From contig JAKIHM010000009.1 of the NCBI GenBank assembly GCA_021608145.1, positions 1-64,000 on the forward strand: a DNA stretch of 64,000 nucleotides, written 5' to 3'. The notes under the pieces are model-generated. The model had not been told where the DNA came from. It saw only the letters and a list, made by a program, of their open reading frames with translations, and made no database searches. Source of the stretch: Thermovorax subterraneus (GTDB taxonomy: Bacteria > Bacillota > Thermosediminibacteria > Thermosediminibacterales > Thermosediminibacteraceae). Within the stretch, counting starts at the first letter, position 1, and the number at the start of each line of letters is the position of its first letter. The translations under genes were made by a program, and so were the position numbers. Below, in pieces: positions 51,804 through 59,789 of the stretch.

Positions 51804-52118
51804 ATGACCGGACATTGTCCTTTTTTGAAGGAGTATAAGGTTTTACGGCTTATCGAAAATGAAAATAGAATTATATTCAGATGCGAACTGGGAAAGGTTT
51901 TGTTGAAACCAAAAGATTTAAAAGAAAAATGGGCTTGCGAGGGTTGTTCGGTTCCTCATGTATTGGAAAGCAGTCCCTGTCGATATCTCAAACCCGGGAA
52001 GGATTTTTTGTTTCGAGGCTCGAGTCACACCTTTTTTATTTGCAAATTGCTAGAGATAAAACTTGAGAGTCCTGGTGAATTTTGTAAATTTTACTGTCGG
52101 TACTACATTCCTCTTTAA
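51804..52118 (+). CDS. Cysteine-rich hypothetical protein
   Basis: 104 aa with eight Cys: GHCPF, FRCELG, WACEGCSVPH, SSPCRYL, FICKLL and EFCKFYCRYYIPL. The spacing could hold an Fe-S cluster or zinc. No known family is recognised. A leading AAAGGAGGCG at about 51780 is somewhat far from the ATG, so the exact start is uncertain. Monocistronic. Confidence 0.6.
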   Translation: MTGHCPFLKEYKVLRLIENENRIIFRCELGKVLLKPKDLKEKWACEGCSVPHVLESSPCRYLKPGKDFLFRGSSHTFFICKLLEIKLESPGEFCKFYCRYYIPL

Positions 52119-52202
52119 GAAGTCGGCAGGAAAATTAAAGAAAAAATAGAATAATATGTTATGATACCCATGTTATAATACCGAAGAAAGGGGGGCAGTT
52201 TA

Positions 52203-53366
52203 ATGAACAGGAAAGAAGCATTACTCCTGCTCTATAAGATAATAAAAAAGAGATTTCTATCCTGGCCGAATATTTATCTTAGGTTTTTGTGTGAAGCAAA
52301 TATATACGATACCGCTCTTGAATTTGTTCGTAAAAAACTCATTCAAAATCCTGCATTGGATTTCCTGTGTTGGGGCGGAGTAATTAGTTACTTAAAAAAT
52401 GATTTTGGGGAAGCTCTAAATTTCTTTGAAAAAGCTATTTCTTTAGAAGAGTTACCAGAAATACGGTACTTTATCGGGCGGACGTATTTAGATTTGTTGG
52501 AATTTGATAAGGCAGAAGAGAATTATATGTTATTACTTGGCGATCCAATCTTAAACATCAAAGCTGTGTACGGGCTTGCTTTGTGCAAATTTAACAAAAG
52601 TCAGTATAAGGAGGCTCTTGAGCTTCTTGATGGAATATTACCTAAAGCGGAAGGTAAGGATTATGTAAGGATTCAGAATAAAAAAGGGCTGTGTTTAATG
52701 GAAATGGGGCTTATGGAAGAAGCAAAAAAGTGCTTTTTAGATTGTTTGGAAAAAATACCCGATGACTACAATGCGAAGCTCAATTTGGCTCTGGTGCTTA
52801 CTAAAACCGGTGAATACGAAAAAGCGGTGGATTTATATAAATCGTCATTAATGCGTTTTCCGCACGACCTCACAACTATAAACAATTTGGCTTTGTGCCT
52901 TGCTGCATCGGGTAAATATGATGAAGCTCTTGTTTACTGTGAAAGGGGATTGTCTATAGATCCTATAAACGGGGATTTGCTGATTAACAAGGGGTATTGC
53001 TTATATAAGAAAAAAAATTACAAAAAGGCCATCGAGTGTTTTAAGGAAGCTGAAAAATTTGTAAAGGACGACATTGAAGTAAAAAATAATTTAGCTCTTT
53101 GCCTAATAGCTGTAAAGAAATATAAAGAAGCGCTTGAACTGTTGGATGAGGTTTTGCAAAAGAGGAAGAGCAATGATATACTCATAAATAAAGCCTTTTG
53201 TTTGATGAAAATGGGGCTTTACGGTGAGGCAGCCGAATGTTGCAAAGAGCTAGAAACGGAAATAGAGGATAAAGCCGAAATTTATACCATGTTGGGAATA
53301 TGTTTCGAGAAAATGGGAGAAAATGAAAAAGCTGTAGAATATTACAATAAGGCTTTAATTGCTTGA
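52203..53366 (+). CDS. Tetratricopeptide-repeat protein
   Basis: 387 aa made of about ten TPR-type helix pairs, with clear units such as AKLNLALVLTKTGEYEKAVD, TINNLALCLAASGKYDEALV, DLLINKGYCLYKKKNYKKAI and YTMLGICFEKMGENEKAVEY. No signal peptide; acts as a protein-interaction scaffold, partners unknown. ATG behind GGGGGGC. surE follows 19 nt later. Confidence 0.88.
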   Translation: MNRKEALLLLYKIIKKRFLSWPNIYLRFLCEANIYDTALEFVRKKLIQNPALDFLCWGGVISYLKNDFGEALNFFEKAISLEELPEIRYFIGRTYLDLLEFDKAEENYMLLLGDPILNIKAVYGLALCKFNKSQYKEALELLDGILPKAEGKDYVRIQNKKGLCLMEMGLMEEAKKCFLDCLEKIPDDYNAKLNLALVLTKTGEYEKAVDLYKSSLMRFPHDLTTINNLALCLAASGKYDEALVYCERGLSIDPINGDLLINKGYCLYKKKNYKKAIECFKEAEKFVKDDIEVKNNLALCLIAVKKYKEALELLDEVLQKRKSNDILINKAFCLMKMGLYGEAAECCKELETEIEDKAEIYTMLGICFEKMGENEKAVEYYNKALIA

Positions 53367-53385
53367 TGAGTTAGGAGTGTAAAAA

Positions 53386-54153
53386 ATGAATATTCTCATA
53401 ACTAATGATGACGGCATTTACGCTGAAGGTCTTTTGATGTTGGCAAGGGAAATTTCAAAAATAGCTAAAGTTACTGTTGTGGCGCCGGATAGGGAAAGAA
53501 GCGCTACGGCTCATGCTATTACTATGCACAAACCGCTGCGGGTAGAAAAGGCCGAACTTCGCAATTGTTCGGTGGAAAGCTGGATGGTTAACGGTACTCC
53601 TTCGGACTGCGTGAAGTTGGCCCTTGACGCGCTGCTAAACGATGCACCCGACCTGGTGTTATCGGGAATAAACAGGGGACCCAATTTAGGGACTGACGTA
53701 ATTTATTCCGGAACTGTATCGGCCGCCATTGAGGCGGCGATTTACGGAATTCCTGCTGTTGCTGTTTCGGTAGCAGCCTATGAAAATGTATCTTACGAAT
53801 ACCCGGCTCAGTTCGTAAGAAAGCTGTGCGAGGTTTTGAAAGAAAAACAGTTTCCGAAAGACACCTTGCTAAATGTCAATATTCCTCCTTTAGATGCGGA
53901 AGATATAGCGGGGGTATTAATAACTCGTTTGGGAAATAGAAGGTATAAAAATTGCTTTGACCGTCGGCAAGATCCGAGGGGAAAAACATACTATTGGTTG
54001 GCAGGAGAGGTAGTGGAAGATTTAGAAGATGAGACTTCCGACGTCTGGGCCATAAGGAATAATTACATTTCGATTACTCCTATTCATTTTGATTTGACTA
54101 ATTATGAGGTAATTGATAGTATAAAAAGGTGGGAACTCAAGCCGTTATTATGA
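53386..54153 (+). CDS. surE: 5'/3'-nucleotidase SurE
   Basis: 255 aa. A metal-dependent phosphatase acting on nucleoside 5' and 3' monophosphates. ILITNDDGIYAEGL has the double Asp, APDRERSATAHAITMHKPLR is typical, NGTPSDCVKLAL and LVLSGINRGPNLGTDVIYSG complete the active site. Length as expected. It shares a run with the TPR gene. Confidence 0.95.
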   Translation: MNILITNDDGIYAEGLLMLAREISKIAKVTVVAPDRERSATAHAITMHKPLRVEKAELRNCSVESWMVNGTPSDCVKLALDALLNDAPDLVLSGINRGPNLGTDVIYSGTVSAAIEAAIYGIPAVAVSVAAYENVSYEYPAQFVRKLCEVLKEKQFPKDTLLNVNIPPLDAEDIAGVLITRLGNRRYKNCFDRRQDPRGKTYYWLAGEVVEDLEDETSDVWAIRNNYISITPIHFDLTNYEVIDSIKRWELKPLL

Positions 54154-54178
54154 ATCTTTTTAAGAAAGGAAATTATAA

Positions 54179-54340
54179 ATGGAATCAAAACTTGAACTTT
54201 TAGCGCAAAAGGAGTTTAATTATCACGATGACCTTTATCAGTTGGTGGATTTTTTGAATAAATCTCTTAAAAAGAAAGGATTCATATTCGGAATTTCTAA
54301 AAAAGGGGAAAAGGCTTTAATAACGATTTACGAGACATAG
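54179..54340 (+). CDS. ypmA: YpmA-family small protein (DUF4264)
   Basis: 53 aa. MESKLELLAQKEFNYHDDLY, QLVDFLNKSLKKKGFIFGIS and ALITIYET follow the Bacillus YpmA pattern closely (MESK start, DLY, VD-LN-SLK, FG, IYRT-like end). Function unknown; the family is common in spore-formers. AAGAAAGGAAA precedes the ATG. Easy to miss because of its length. Confidence 0.8.
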   Translation: MESKLELLAQKEFNYHDDLYQLVDFLNKSLKKKGFIFGISKKGEKALITIYET

Positions 54341-54352
54341 CTTTCACCAAAT

Positions 54353-54408
54353 GGCTTCCTCCTTAATATGCTAAATATTAAAGAGCTTGAAGGAGGGGGC
54401 TTTTTTCT
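54353..54408 (+). promoter_or_regulatory. Terminator-like hairpin that contains the next gene's ribosome site
   Basis: GGCTTCCTCCTT (54353-54364) can pair with AAGGAGGGGGC (54390-54400), followed by six T. The right arm is the only ribosome site for the ATG at 54409. The structure could both stop transcription and block translation. Confidence 0.5.
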
Positions 54409-55506
54409 ATGAAAGAGGGATATATAAGGCGGTTTTTTCCCGGCGGAAATACTTCGAAAGGGTACGTTTCTTTTTTCGATGATGTGCTACCGTGGGAAAA
54501 TGCTAAAAAGTTTTTTATCATGAAAGGAGGGCCGGGAGTAGGGAAATCCACTTTCATCCAAAAATTGGGAGAGCGCATGGTAAAAGACGGGATTGATATA
54601 GAGTTTTTGCATTGTTCGGCTGATAGCGATTCGCTGGATGGAATGATTTTACCGGAGTATGGTATAGCTATTATCGACGGCACGGCCCCGCACGTAGTCG
54701 ATCCTAAATATCCTGGGTGTGTGGAGGAAATTATAAATTTTGGTGATTCGTGGGATGAAAAGGGTATAATAAAACACAAAAGTGATATAATTAAACTGCA
54801 GAAAGAAATCAGCAAGTGTTATAAAAAGGGATTTGATTATATAAAGGCGGCAAAAGTTCTCCACGATGAGATCCAAGAGATATATTTTTGGGCTACGGAT
54901 GAAGGAAAGTTGAAAGAAATAATGGAGGAAATAGTGGGCGATATATTCTGCAATGTTACCCGGAATGGAAGGATATCTAGGCAGAGAAAAATGTTCGCCA
55001 GTGCTATATCATCCGGTGGATTGTTAAATTTTCTCGAGAATAATTTCAGGAATGTTGAGAAGCGCTATATTTTGAAAGGAGAAATCACGTGGGCAAAAGC
55101 AAAATTGATTGAGGCGGTTTTTAATACGGCTTTGATAAAGGGGTTCGATGTAGAGGCATTTTACTGTCCTTTGTCTCCAGAGAGGGTAGAACATATTATT
55201 ATAAAAGATTTAAACGTGGGATTGATAAATTCTATAGAACCTCATGTTTTTAGCGAGATAAAAAGTAATGATAGATTAATTGATTTCGACGGTTTTTTAA
55301 TTGAACGCGAATTTGAAAAGCATAGAAGTGATGTGGAATTTTCTAGAGGGATTTGTAAAACGCTCATAGATGAAGCTGTTGCGTGTTTTACAGAGGCAAA
55401 AAAATTGCACGATGAATTAGAAAGCTTTTATATTTCTAATATGGATTTTTCGAAGATTGATGGGAAGTTGGAATATGTTTACAAAATATTAGTGAATTTG
55501 TTGTAA
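54409..55506 (+). CDS. ATP-binding protein of the PRK06851 type (internal duplication)
   Basis: 365 aa. Two related halves: the first with FFIMKGGPGVGKSTFIQKLG (Walker A), LHCSADSDSLDGM and IIDGTAPHVVDPKYPG; the second with LKGEITWAKAKLIEAVFNTA, FYCPLSPERVEHI and LINSIEPHVF, matching the first without the Walker A. This arrangement is known in a Firmicute family of unknown role. Probably cytosolic. Expression may be controlled by the upstream hairpin. Confidence 0.75.
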   Translation: MKEGYIRRFFPGGNTSKGYVSFFDDVLPWENAKKFFIMKGGPGVGKSTFIQKLGERMVKDGIDIEFLHCSADSDSLDGMILPEYGIAIIDGTAPHVVDPKYPGCVEEIINFGDSWDEKGIIKHKSDIIKLQKEISKCYKKGFDYIKAAKVLHDEIQEIYFWATDEGKLKEIMEEIVGDIFCNVTRNGRISRQRKMFASAISSGGLLNFLENNFRNVEKRYILKGEITWAKAKLIEAVFNTALIKGFDVEAFYCPLSPERVEHIIIKDLNVGLINSIEPHVFSEIKSNDRLIDFDGFLIEREFEKHRSDVEFSRGICKTLIDEAVACFTEAKKLHDELESFYISNMDFSKIDGKLEYVYKILVNLL

Positions 55507-55524
55507 AATCGTTATGGATTAAAA

Positions 55525-55552
55525 AGGGGGGAGGAACTCCCCTATATTTTTA
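55525..55552 (+). terminator. Terminator after the PRK06851-type gene
   Basis: AGGGGGG / CTCCCCT with loop AGGAA and one G-T pair, then ATATTTTT. Confidence 0.7.
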
Positions 55553-55622
55553 CACGAAGCAGGAAAACTGTGAATTGATGAAGAATATGTAAATATATAT
55601 ATTTTCCGGGAGGCACCAGGAA

Positions 55623-56342
55623 ATGTCGACGCGCAAAATACTAATGCTATTATTGATATTTATTCTAACATTGAGTTTAGTAGGATGTGGAGATCAATTT
55701 AGAAAATTGTCGCCTAAAGATGCTGTAATTAAGGCTAATGAAAAGTTAAAAGAAGTTGAAGGGTACAGGATGAAAATAGATGCTCAGATAACCATGAAGG
55801 ACATAAAACAACAGGTTATTTTAATAGGAGAAGTAGTTAACCCTGATCAAGTTTACTTGAGTGGAAATTTAGCGGGGCTTAATATTGAAATTTACAAGAA
55901 AGAAAACAAAATCTTTATAAAGGACCCCTTGAATAATAAGTGGATTGAGAGCGAAAATTTAGGTTTAGGAAATATGGATGGCATAATATCCACTCCAGAA
56001 AAAACGCTCAATGAGTTGAATGATATGATCGTGGAGGCGGTATATCTTCCGGATGAACTAATAGAAGGAGTCAAGTGTAAAGTTATAGAATACATCCCAG
56101 ATAAGCAGAAATTAAAGGAGATATTTTTTGAAGATGAAAAAATAGATGAAATAAGGGACCTTGAAGCTAAATATAAAGTGTGGATAGGGGAAAAAGATTT
56201 TCTTATTCGCAAGTTGAGCATGGACCTTAAACTTAATTCTTACGAAAGTGAAGAGCAATCTATAAGTATGGTAGTACAGCTTTACGATTTCGGAAACAGT
56301 GACATAAAGATAGAATATCCGAAAGATTTACCATTGCAATGA
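55623..56342 (+). CDS. LolA/LppX-like lipoprotein (DUF6612-type)
   Basis: 239 aa. The lipoprotein signal ends LTLSLVGCGDQ, with Cys22 as lipid site. The mature part begins KDAVIKANEKLKEVEGYRMK and has beta strands such as QVILIGEVVNPDQVYLSGNL, WIESENLGLG and VWIGEKDFLIRKLSMDLKL. This is the half-barrel pattern of outer-surface lipoproteins in Gram-positive bacteria. Ligand unknown. GGGAGGC precedes the ATG. Confidence 0.75.
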   Translation: MSTRKILMLLLIFILTLSLVGCGDQFRKLSPKDAVIKANEKLKEVEGYRMKIDAQITMKDIKQQVILIGEVVNPDQVYLSGNLAGLNIEIYKKENKIFIKDPLNNKWIESENLGLGNMDGIISTPEKTLNELNDMIVEAVYLPDELIEGVKCKVIEYIPDKQKLKEIFFEDEKIDEIRDLEAKYKVWIGEKDFLIRKLSMDLKLNSYESEEQSISMVVQLYDFGNSDIKIEYPKDLPLQ

Positions 56343-56373
56343 ATATAATTAATTAGGGGAGGGTCTTAAAAAA

Positions 56374-57573
56374 ATGGATCTTTCTAGAAAATCAAAGTGC
56401 ATAAGTCCATCACCAACCCTAGCGGTTGATGCGAAGGCAAAACAGCTTAAAAGTGAAGGCCATGATGTTATAAGTTTTGGTGCGGGAGAGCCTGACTTCG
56501 ATACCCCCGATTTTATAAAATTTGCGGCGATTGAGGCAATTAATCAAGGGTTTACAAAATATACTCCCGTTGATGGTATACAGGAGCTAAAAAAGGCGAT
56601 TTCTGAGGCGTTGAGAGAGGAAATAGGAGTTGATTACGAAATCACCCAGATTATTGTTTCTAACGGAGCAAAACACTGCCTTTTTAATGCCTTGTATTGC
56701 CTCTGCGATGAGGGAGATGAGGTCTTAATACCATCGCCGTACTGGGTAAGTTACCCGGAAATTGTGAAACTGTGCGGCGGAACTCCGGTTTTTGTACCCA
56801 CGTTCGAGAGCCAGGATTTTAAATTAAAAGCAGAAAATATAAAACCTCTCATCAATAAAAAGACGAAAGTTTTAATAATAAATAGTCCGAATAACCCAAC
56901 AGGGAGTGTTTACACCCGCGAGGATTTGCTGGATATTGCCGAGCTAGCCTTAAAATACGATATATTTGTCATATCCGATGAAATTTACGACAAATTGGTT
57001 TACGATGGGGAAGGACATATAAGCATAGCTTCTCTAGGCAAAGAAATTTATAATAATACTCTCGTGGTGAACGGTGTTTCTAAGGCTTATTCTATGACCG
57101 GCTGGAGAATCGGATACGCAGCAGGACCAAAGGAACTCATTAAAGCCATGGCTGACTTTCAGAGCCATGCGACTTCTAACCCCAATTCGATAGCTCAAAA
57201 AGCTGCTTTGGAAGCTCTGAAAAACCCGGCTAAAAAACAGGCTGTCAATAGCATGGTAGAGGAATTTGCAAAGAGAAGGAAGTACATGGTCGATAGAATA
57301 AACAAGATAGATGGACTCTCTTGCCGTATGCCAAAAGGGGCATTTTACGTTATGATGAACGTTTCGAAAACTTTTGGAAAGTACATAGAAGGCAAAGTCA
57401 TTAAAGATTCTACGACTTTTGCCGAGGCTTTGCTTGAAAAGTACAAAGTGGCAGTCGTGCCGGGAATAGCTTTTGGAGCCGATGAATATGTAAGATTATC
57501 TTATGCTACATCTATGAAAAATATAAAAGAAGGGTTAGACCGTATTGAGCAATTTGTTAGGGAGCTTTCATAA
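56374..57573 (+). CDS. aspC: Class I/II aspartate aminotransferase-type enzyme
   Basis: 399 aa. PLP enzyme of the AspAT subfamily 1b. ISFGAGEPDFDTPDFIKFAA, ILVSNGAKHCLFNA-like, LIINSPNNPTGSVYT, VISDEIYDKLVYDG, and the Schiff-base Lys in VVNGVSKAYSMTGWRIGYAA. It probably transfers the amino group of aspartate to 2-oxoglutarate; related amino acids may also be used. GGGGAGGG precedes the ATG. Confidence 0.92.
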   Translation: MDLSRKSKCISPSPTLAVDAKAKQLKSEGHDVISFGAGEPDFDTPDFIKFAAIEAINQGFTKYTPVDGIQELKKAISEALREEIGVDYEITQIIVSNGAKHCLFNALYCLCDEGDEVLIPSPYWVSYPEIVKLCGGTPVFVPTFESQDFKLKAENIKPLINKKTKVLIINSPNNPTGSVYTREDLLDIAELALKYDIFVISDEIYDKLVYDGEGHISIASLGKEIYNNTLVVNGVSKAYSMTGWRIGYAAGPKELIKAMADFQSHATSNPNSIAQKAALEALKNPAKKQAVNSMVEEFAKRRKYMVDRINKIDGLSCRMPKGAFYVMMNVSKTFGKYIEGKVIKDSTTFAEALLEKYKVAVVPGIAFGADEYVRLSYATSMKNIKEGLDRIEQFVRELS

Positions 57574-57600
57574 GCAGGGCTATTTTCCTGCTTTTTATTT
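57572..57600 (+). terminator. Terminator after aspC
   Basis: AAGCAGG / CCTGCTT with loop GCTATTTT, followed by TTTATTTT. It starts at the stop codon. Confidence 0.75.
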
Positions 57601-57637
57601 TAATTTAAAAAAGGAAAAAAGGGGTTGAAGCGACGCT

Positions 57638-59071
57638 ATGGAATCGAAACATTATTTTGAACATCCATTGACGAAAAGATATGCTAGTGAAGAAATGTTA
57701 ATGAACTTTTCACCTTACAAAAAATATATGATCTGGAGAAAACTGTGGATAAGCTTGGCAGAGACAGAAAAAGAGCTAGGACTTCCTATTACAGATGAAC
57801 AAATCGAAGAGATGAAAGCCCACGTCGACAAGATAAACTTCGAAGAGGCCGAAGAGTTTGAAAAAGTTACAAGACATGATGTTATGGCTCATATATGGGC
57901 TTTTGGAAAACAGTGTCCAAAAGCTAAACCAATTATACATCTCGGGGCAACAAGTGCTTTTGTGGGTGATAACACAGATGTTATATTGATGAGGGATGGT
58001 CTTACCATATTAAAGAAAAAATTGGTCAACATCATAGATAACCTGAGAAACTTTGCATTGCAATATAAGGATATGCCCACTTTAGGGTTTACTCATTTTC
58101 AACCGGCACAGCTCACCACTGTGGGCAAGAGGGCGTGCCTTTGGATTCAGGATCTTGTAATGGATCTATGGGACCTAGAACATGTAGAGGAGAATTTGAG
58201 ACTAAGAGGTGTAAAAGGTACAACCGGAACGCAGGCTAGTTTTATGAAACTTTTTAACAATGATGAGGAAAAAGTAAAAAAGCTAGATACAATGGTAGCT
58301 AAAAAAATGGGTTTTGATAAAACTTTCCCAGTTACAGGTCAGACGTATCCGCGAAAACAAGATTCTCGAGTATTGAGAGTTCTGCAGTCAATAGCGGAAA
58401 GCGCTCATAAATTTGCGTGTGACATAAGGTTGCTATCTAGCATGAAAGAAATAGAGGAACCTTTTGAAGAAAACCAAATCGGTTCTTCGGCCATGGCATA
58501 TAAAAGAAATCCCATGCGCTGTGAGCGCATGACCGCCTTGTGCCGCTATGTAATGATAAATGGACTGAATCCGTATTTTACATCAGCCAATCAGTGGTTC
58601 GAAAGGACCCTTGACGATTCTGCCAACAGAAGACTGGTCATACCGGAAATGTTTTTGGCAACAGATGCAATTTTGAATATTTATATAAATGTAAGTCAGG
58701 GATTAGTAGTCAATTCTAAGGTGATAGAGAGGCACGTAATGGAGGAATTACCATTTATGGCCACTGAAAATATATTGATGGAGGCAGTAAAAAAAGGTGG
58801 AGATAGACAGGAACTCCATGAGGCTTTGAGAAAATATTCCATCGAAACTGCTGCAGAGGTGAAGGAAGGAAAACCTAATAATTTGATAGATAAAATTGCT
58901 GCCGATGCCAGGTTTAAGATGACCAAGGAGGATATTTTAAAGATGATGGATCCCTCGATTTTTGTTGGAAGAAGTCCAGGGCAGGTAATTGAATTTATCG
59001 AAGAGGTAGTAGACCCGATATTAAAGAAGTATGAGAAATATTTGGGTATGAAAGTAGACCTTCAGGTATAA
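57638..59071 (+). CDS. purB: Adenylosuccinate lyase
   Basis: 477 aa. It splits adenylosuccinate to AMP and SAICAR to AICAR, both with fumarate release. The fumarase/aspartase superfamily signature [16 protein letters not shown] is present, with [29 protein letters not shown] and [20 protein letters not shown]. The length is the longer clostridial type. GGGGTTGAAG precedes the ATG. No other purine gene adjoins. Confidence 0.94.
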   Translation: MESKHYFEHPLTKRYASEEMLMNFSPYKKYMIWRKLWISLAETEKELGLPITDEQIEEMKAHVDKINFEEAEEFEKVTRHDVMAHIWAFGKQCPKAKPIIHLGATSAFVGDNTDVILMRDGLTILKKKLVNIIDNLRNFALQYKDMPTLGFTHFQPAQLTTVGKRACLWIQDLVMDLWDLEHVEENLRLRGVKGTTGTQASFMKLFNNDEEKVKKLDTMVAKKMGFDKTFPVTGQTYPRKQDSRVLRVLQSIAESAHKFACDIRLLSSMKEIEEPFEENQIGSSAMAYKRNPMRCERMTALCRYVMINGLNPYFTSANQWFERTLDDSANRRLVIPEMFLATDAILNIYINVSQGLVVNSKVIERHVMEELPFMATENILMEAVKKGGDRQELHEALRKYSIETAAEVKEGKPNNLIDKIAADARFKMTKEDILKMMDPSIFVGRSPGQVIEFIEEVVDPILKKYEKYLGMKVDLQV

Positions 59072-59186
59072 GATGATTTTTAGATGGATTTTTATCAGGG
59101 GCCCCTCGTTAGCTGTGGAAAATAGTAGATTTGTTTTTCTTTGATAATAAAAAGATAAAAAAATAATAATTTTGGGAGGGGTTTTT

Positions 59187-59432
59187 TTGCATACCTTGCC
59201 GGCAATTAAAGTCCAGTGCAAGCCTTCGTATATTAAAGGTGTGGAAACGTACGAGGATGCTATGAAAACACAGGAGTGGAGCGGCGAGATGTTAGGAGTG
59301 AGATGTCCAAAGTGCAACGAGTTGTTCTTCTTATTTTTCAAATATCAATGTGATGACTTTGGAGGTTTTAAAAAGATGTGGGGGTTTTGCACTAGCTGCG
59401 GGCACAGGTTTGAGGCTGTTGTTAATAAGTAG
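59187..59432 (+). CDS. Small zinc-ribbon protein
   Basis: 81 aa from TTG 59187 (GGGAGGGG before it). VRCPKCNELFFLFF and WGFCTSCGHRFEAV give two CxxC pairs, a zinc ribbon. The N-terminal 50 residues have no recognised motif. Role unknown, perhaps nucleic-acid binding. A terminator follows. Confidence 0.7.
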   Translation: MHTLPAIKVQCKPSYIKGVETYEDAMKTQEWSGEMLGVRCPKCNELFFLFFKYQCDDFGGFKKMWGFCTSCGHRFEAVVNK

Positions 59433-59459
59433 AATTAATAAATGGCAATGGAAATATAG

Positions 59460-59495
59460 CCCACCAAAAGTGTTAAGGGTGGGTTTTCTTTTTTC
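59460..59495 (+). terminator. Terminator after the zinc-ribbon gene
   Basis: CCCACC / GGTGGG (59460-59465 and 59478-59483), followed by TTTTCTTTTTT. Confidence 0.8.
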
Positions 59496-59534
59496 CAAAA
59501 AGATCTTATAATTTTAATTGAAGCTTTGAAGTAA

Positions 59535-59789
59535 AAGTCACCTACCCCCGCTTGTAGAAGCGGGGCTTGTCGGCAGGGGTGAACTGCTGACAGGTCTGCC
59601 ACCGGCAGGTAGTTGAACGCGGGTGTGTGGCAGCGGGACATGACGCTCCGGGACGACACTCCCAGTCCCGGGAGACAGCGGTGAAATCCCGTAGCCTTAC
59701 ACGGGGTGCTGCCACACGCCTCAGGGAGACCCACCACCTTTCAAAAAGGTGCCCGGATCACAGGGCTCCTTACAGAAGGAGGAGAAAAG
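59535..59789 (+). ncRNA. HEARO / omega RNA of the IscB locus
   Basis: 255 nt of GC-rich, densely paired sequence in an AT-rich chromosome, without a plausible reading frame. Stems: CCCCGCTT / AAGCGGGG (59546-59565), CCGGGAC / GTCCCGG (59648-59671), a long-range GTGTGGCAGC (59625-59634) with GCTGCCACAC (59708-59717) enclosing the central domain, and CACCTTT / AAAGGTG (about 59734-59750). Its position just upstream of an IscB-type gene is that of HEARO/omega RNAs, which guide the nuclease. The guide would lie at the 5' end, near or before 59535. Confidence 0.85.
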
